Below, one piece after another: positions 60,743-64,000 of a DNA stretch of 64,000 nucleotides. Below the pieces are notes generated by a model. That model ran no database searches, had not been told where the DNA came from, and saw only the letters and a list, made by a program, of their open reading frames with translations. Location of the stretch: assembly GCA_026388275.1 (NCBI GenBank), contig JAPLKB010000063.1:22248-86247 (forward strand), in the 5' to 3' direction. Positions within the stretch are counted from its first letter, which is position 1, and every line of letters starts with the position of its first letter. This DNA is from Pseudomonadota bacterium. Its GTDB lineage: Bacteria; Desulfobacterota; Syntrophorhabdia; Syntrophorhabdales; Syntrophorhabdaceae. A program made the position numbers and the translations under genes.

Positions 60743-63700
60743 ATGTCTAACATGTCTAATGAGATTAGCGTAAGTGAGATTCCCGTAAGTCAAGGAAAGA
60801 TCGGGGCTGTCATGGTTGTTGGTGCAGGCGTCGGCGGCATACAGGCTGCATTGGACGCGGCTGCGGCAGGATTTAAGGTATATCTTGTCGACAAGGGACC
60901 TGCCATTGGCGGTAAAATGGCACAACTGGATAAGACATTCCCTACCAATGATTGTTCCATGTGTATCCTGTCCCCCAAATTCATCGAATGCGCATCAAAT
61001 CCCAACATCACGATCATTACGAATACGCATGTTGAGAGCTTGGAAGGGGAGGCGGGAAATTTTCAGGTCCAACTCTACGAGGAACCCCGTTATGTTGATG
61101 AAGAAAAATGTACGGGGTGTGGCACATGCGCCGAATACTGCCCGATCTATGTACCCGATGTTTACAACGAAGGTCTTGCAAAGAAGAAATGTATTCATGT
61201 CCACTTCCCCCAGGCAGTACCTGCGGTTTCAATGGTTGATGCCGCTCACTGTCTTTTTCTTCAGAGAAAGATATGTCAGATCTGTGTGCCTACCTGCAAA
61301 AGTAAAGCAATAAATTTCAAGATGCAACCGAAGAGGACAACCGTTGAAGTAGGAAGCGTCATCCTGGCACCGGGATACGAAATATTCGATGCATATTCTC
61401 AGAGTCAGTACGGATACCATAGATTCTCGAACGTAGTCACCAGTCTTGAGTTTGAACGTATTATCAGCGCTTCAGGACCTAATGGCGGCGAAATCCTTCG
61501 CCCCTCCGACAACAGGACTCCGCACAAGATAGCATGGATTCAATGTGTCGGTTCAAGGGATGAAACATCTAACTGCACATACTGCTCCGCGGTATGCTGT
61601 ATGTACGCCACGAAACAGGTTATTCTTTCAAAAGAACATCACCCTGAAATTGAAGCAGTGGTGCTTCACAACGATATCCGGGCCTATGGCAAAGGTTTTG
61701 AACGGTTCTACGAAAGAGCTAAAAATATGCCCGGAGTGCGCTACCAATGGGCCAAAACATCCATTGTCGGCGAAAACCAGGATAATAAAAATATTACACT
61801 CAGATACCGTGTAAACGGCAGCAAAGTTAAAGATGAGGAATTCGATCTCGTCGTTCTCTCAGTGGGACTTAATTCAACTGCAGGCAACAAGGAACTTGCC
61901 GAGAAACTTTCCATAGGGCTCAATGAACACGGTTTTTGCGAAAGCCCTGCTTTTTCACCCATGGAAACCTCAAGAGACGGCATATACTCATGCGGTGTTT
62001 TTCACGCACCCATGGATATTCCTGATGCCGTTACAATGGCAAGCGGAGCTGCATCTCTTGCTTCACAGCTTCTCTTTGAGGAACGCGGCACCCTGATGGA
62101 AGAAAAAGTTTATCCCGAGGAGCGCGACACCACAGGTGAAGCGCCACGGGTAGGCATATTCGTCTGCGACTGCGGCACTAATATCGCAAAGGTGGTGGAT
62201 GTTCCACAAGTTGTGGAATACGCAAAGGGACTTCCCGGCGTGAGCCATTCAGTAGAAGAAACCTTTGCCTGCTCTGTTGACGCCGTCAACCACATGGCTG
62301 AGACAATCAGAAAGCAGGGGCTTAACCGGGTAGTAGTAGCTGCCTGTACTCCGAGAACACATGAACCGGTATTTCAGGCTGCGTTGAGGGAAGCCGGCTT
62401 GAATCCATTCCTCTTCCAATTTGCCAATATCCGGGAACAGTGCTCCTTTGTTCACATGAACGAAAAGGAAGTTGCAACGGAAAAAGCTAAAGACCTTATC
62501 AGAATGGCAGCATCAAAAGCATTGCTGCTTCAACCTCTGCATAGGGCAATTTACAACGTTACTCCCGAAGCTTTGGTTATCGGAGGCGGTATTGCGGGAA
62601 TGACAAGCAGTCTCGCTTTGGCAAATCAGGGCATCAAGGTCCACCTTATCGAGAAAACAGAGTCACTGGGCGGCTTATCAAAAAGAATCCCCGTAACACT
62701 GGAAGGAGCGGATGTACAAAGTATGATAAAAAAACTTGTCGATGAGGTATATGCCAGCAATCTGATAGAAATCTCGACAAATGCAGAACTGGTAGAATAT
62801 TCAGGATATGTGGGAAACTTTATATCCGGGATTAGGATAGGTAATGGAGAAGCCCTCAAAGAAGTTGAACATGGTATAACAATAGTTGCAGCAGGTGCTG
62901 AAGAACTGAAGCCCAATGAATATCTTTATGGCGAAGATGACCGGGTCATGACTCTTCTTGAACTTGACGAAAAAATAGAAAAAGACAGCGATCGGGTGAA
63001 AGAATGCGATAGTGCGGTCTTTATCCAGTGCGTGGGATCAAGGAATGACGAGAGACAATATTGCAGTCGTGTCTGCTGTTCCCACTCGGTAAAGAACGCA
63101 CTCCAGCTTAAGAAACTCAAACCGGAAATGGATGTCTATGTGCTGTACAGAGATATGAGAACGTATGGTTTTAAGGAAGATTACTATAAGGAAGCTTCTG
63201 ACCAGGGCGTCATTTTCATCCGATACCAGCCGGAAGATCCCCCTGATATACATTCTATTACAGAAAACGGAAAGTCATTCCTGAGATTAACCGCCACAGA
63301 ACCGATTCTCGGACAGAGACTCGAAATTGATGCCGATCTGGTCTGCCTGGCTTCTGCTTCAGTGCCGCCTGCCGGCAACAAGCCTCTTTCCCAGATGCTC
63401 AAAGTCCCCCTTAATGAAGACGGCTTCTTCCTTGAAGCCCACATGAAACTGCGGCCTGTAGATTTCTCAACAGACGGTATCTTTATGTGCGGCACTGCCC
63501 ACAGCCCTAAATTTATAGATGAGAGTATTGCTCAGGCCCAGGCTGCTGCTTCTAAGGCACTTGCCGTGCTGACCCGTACAAGCATTGAAGGACAGGCTGC
63601 TGTTGCAGAGGTAAGGGAAGAACTATGCAGCGGTTGTCGGGTTTGCGAAATGGCCTGCCCCTATGGTGCAGTAAAAAAAGACGAAGAGAAACGGGTTTCC

Positions 63701-63829
63701 GTTGTTAATCAGGCACTCTGCAAAGGATGTGGCACCTGTGTAGCGGCTTGTCCGAGCGGTGCAATGAATGGAAAACACTTTACCATGGATCAGATACTGG
63801 CAGAAATAAGGGCAGCCTTTGCTGCGTAA
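60743..63829 (+). CDS. Double HdrA (BamE-type) flavin/iron-sulfur oxidoreductase
   Basis: A 1028-aa protein made of two HdrA units. Unit 1 (about 1-450): FAD loop VVGAGVGGIQAALDAAAAGF, LDKTFPTNDCSMCILSPKF, cluster CTGCGTCAEYCPIY, CQICVPTCKSKA and CVGSRDETSNCTYCSAVCC. Unit 2 (about 470-1028): N-terminal VGIFVCDCGTNIAKVVDV, VVVAACTPRTHEPVF, FAD loop ALVIGGGIAGMTSSLALANQ, CVGSRNDERQYCSRVCC and two ferredoxin motifs at the end, CSGCRVCEMACPYGAV and CKGCGTCVAACPSGAM. In the first Hdr cluster the same two units are separate genes. It lies between HdrD-like and MvhD-like genes, the BamD-BamE-BamF order. It is expected to be the flavin-based electron-splitting subunit. Confidence 0.9.
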   Translation: MSNMSNEISVSEIPVSQGKIGAVMVVGAGVGGIQAALDAAAAGFKVYLVDKGPAIGGKMAQLDKTFPTNDCSMCILSPKFIECASNPNITIITNTHVESLEGEAGNFQVQLYEEPRYVDEEKCTGCGTCAEYCPIYVPDVYNEGLAKKKCIHVHFPQAVPAVSMVDAAHCLFLQRKICQICVPTCKSKAINFKMQPKRTTVEVGSVILAPGYEIFDAYSQSQYGYHRFSNVVTSLEFERIISASGPNGGEILRPSDNRTPHKIAWIQCVGSRDETSNCTYCSAVCCMYATKQVILSKEHHPEIEAVVLHNDIRAYGKGFERFYERAKNMPGVRYQWAKTSIVGENQDNKNITLRYRVNGSKVKDEEFDLVVLSVGLNSTAGNKELAEKLSIGLNEHGFCESPAFSPMETSRDGIYSCGVFHAPMDIPDAVTMASGAASLASQLLFEERGTLMEEKVYPEERDTTGEAPRVGIFVCDCGTNIAKVVDVPQVVEYAKGLPGVSHSVEETFACSVDAVNHMAETIRKQGLNRVVVAACTPRTHEPVFQAALREAGLNPFLFQFANIREQCSFVHMNEKEVATEKAKDLIRMAASKALLLQPLHRAIYNVTPEALVIGGGIAGMTSSLALANQGIKVHLIEKTESLGGLSKRIPVTLEGADVQSMIKKLVDEVYASNLIEISTNAELVEYSGYVGNFISGIRIGNGEALKEVEHGITIVAAGAEELKPNEYLYGEDDRVMTLLELDEKIEKDSDRVKECDSAVFIQCVGSRNDERQYCSRVCCSHSVKNALQLKKLKPEMDVYVLYRDMRTYGFKEDYYKEASDQGVIFIRYQPEDPPDIHSITENGKSFLRLTATEPILGQRLEIDADLVCLASASVPPAGNKPLSQMLKVPLNEDGFFLEAHMKLRPVDFSTDGIFMCGTAHSPKFIDESIAQAQAAASKALAVLTRTSIEGQAAVAEVREELCSGCRVCEMACPYGAVKKDEEKRVSVVNQALCKGCGTCVAACPSGAMNGKHFTMDQILAEIRAAFAA

Positions 63830-63869
63830 TGAATATAGTATTACTGACGTAAGTAAGACGAGGTGACTG

Positions 63870-64000
63870 ATGAACAAATTTGAGCCAAAAATAGTCCTCT
63901 TCCTCTGTAACTGGTGCTCCTATGCAGGAGCTGATCTGGCCGGTACATCCCGGCTTCAGTATGCACCGAATGTAAGGGTTGTGCGTCTTATGTGCAGCGG
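63870..64000 (+). CDS. MvhD-like (BamF-type) iron-sulfur protein, 3' partial
   Basis: The first 43 residues run to the edge of the window: [20 protein letters not shown] then [14 protein letters not shown]. The two cysteines of CNWC and the later C in LMCSG match the conserved start of the MvhD family (here continued beyond the window). GAGGTG precedes the ATG. It follows the double HdrA by 40 bp and completes an HdrD-HdrA-MvhD module. Whether a selenocysteine occurs later, as in some relatives, cannot be seen. Confidence 0.88.
   Translation, partial: MNKFEPKIVLFLCNWCSYAGADLAGTSRLQYAPNVRVVRLMCS

Overview
The window looks like part of the chromosome of an anaerobic, motile, Gram-negative bacterium, most likely a deltaproteobacterial (Desulfobacterota) fermenter or syntroph. 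The evidence is the density of soluble heterodisulfide-reductase-type (Hdr) electron-transfer genes, EtfAB, pyruvate:ferredoxin oxidoreductase, acyl-CoA ligases, an acyl-CoA dehydrogenase and TRAP/Liv transporters for organic acids. The genus cannot be fixed from the sequence alone. Most of the DNA is moderately AT-rich; the katG stretch is visibly GC-rich.

Layout. 1-4.2 kb: the end of a branched-chain amino-acid-type ABC operon (livG, livF), a flavin reductase, and a regulator that fuses a LivJ-like sensor to an AraC DNA-binding domain. 4.8-18.5 kb: uptake and activation of carboxylic acids. Three acyl-CoA ligases, a FadR-type regulator, two complete DctP-DctQ-DctM TRAP transporters and an acyl-CoA dehydrogenase lie here, followed by a single-domain response regulator. 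19-23.2 kb: an oxidative-stress island (PerR/Fur-like regulator and GC-rich katG) flanked by gene remnants (an SLH fragment and a ParB-like gene with an in-frame stop). 23.6-35.4 kb: a ten-gene co-directional cluster, HdrD-like, EtfB, EtfA, HdrA with a nested GltD-type domain, HdrA, MvhD, FrhB/FdhB-like, HdrC, HdrB and HdrA-like. This is the most striking system in the window. It is probably an electron-bifurcating or confurcating complex joining acyl-CoA oxidation (Etf), ferredoxin and NAD(P)H. 35.7-41.5 kb (minus): a hybrid histidine kinase, MotA, MotB and a response regulator with a degenerate HD-GYP domain. 41.7-44.1 kb (minus): pyruvate/2-ketoacid:ferredoxin oxidoreductase beta, alpha and delta.

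44.5-55.7 kb is mostly housekeeping: GYD protein, purM, a CAU tRNA, a coiled-coil zinc-ribbon protein, RNase H overlapping RNase P RNA, a GT39 glycosyltransferase, a GNAT, an MltD-like transglycosylase whose 3' end carries an 88-bp tandem duplication, a secreted squalene-cyclase-fold protein, fmt, def and a Tm-1-like protein. 55.8-59.5 kb is loose, repeat-containing DNA with an alpha/beta hydrolase, an isocitrate/isopropylmalate dehydrogenase remnant and a LamG protein with a PEP-CTERM-like tail. From 59.5 kb to the end lies a second Hdr module (HdrD-like, a 1028-aa double HdrA, MvhD-like) with the BamD-BamE-BamF order known from class II benzoyl-CoA reductase systems.

Together the genes describe an organism that imports small organic or aromatic acids, activates them to CoA thioesters, oxidises them, and balances electrons through soluble Hdr/Etf/ferredoxin complexes. 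All functional calls come from reading the translated sequence; no database search was run.
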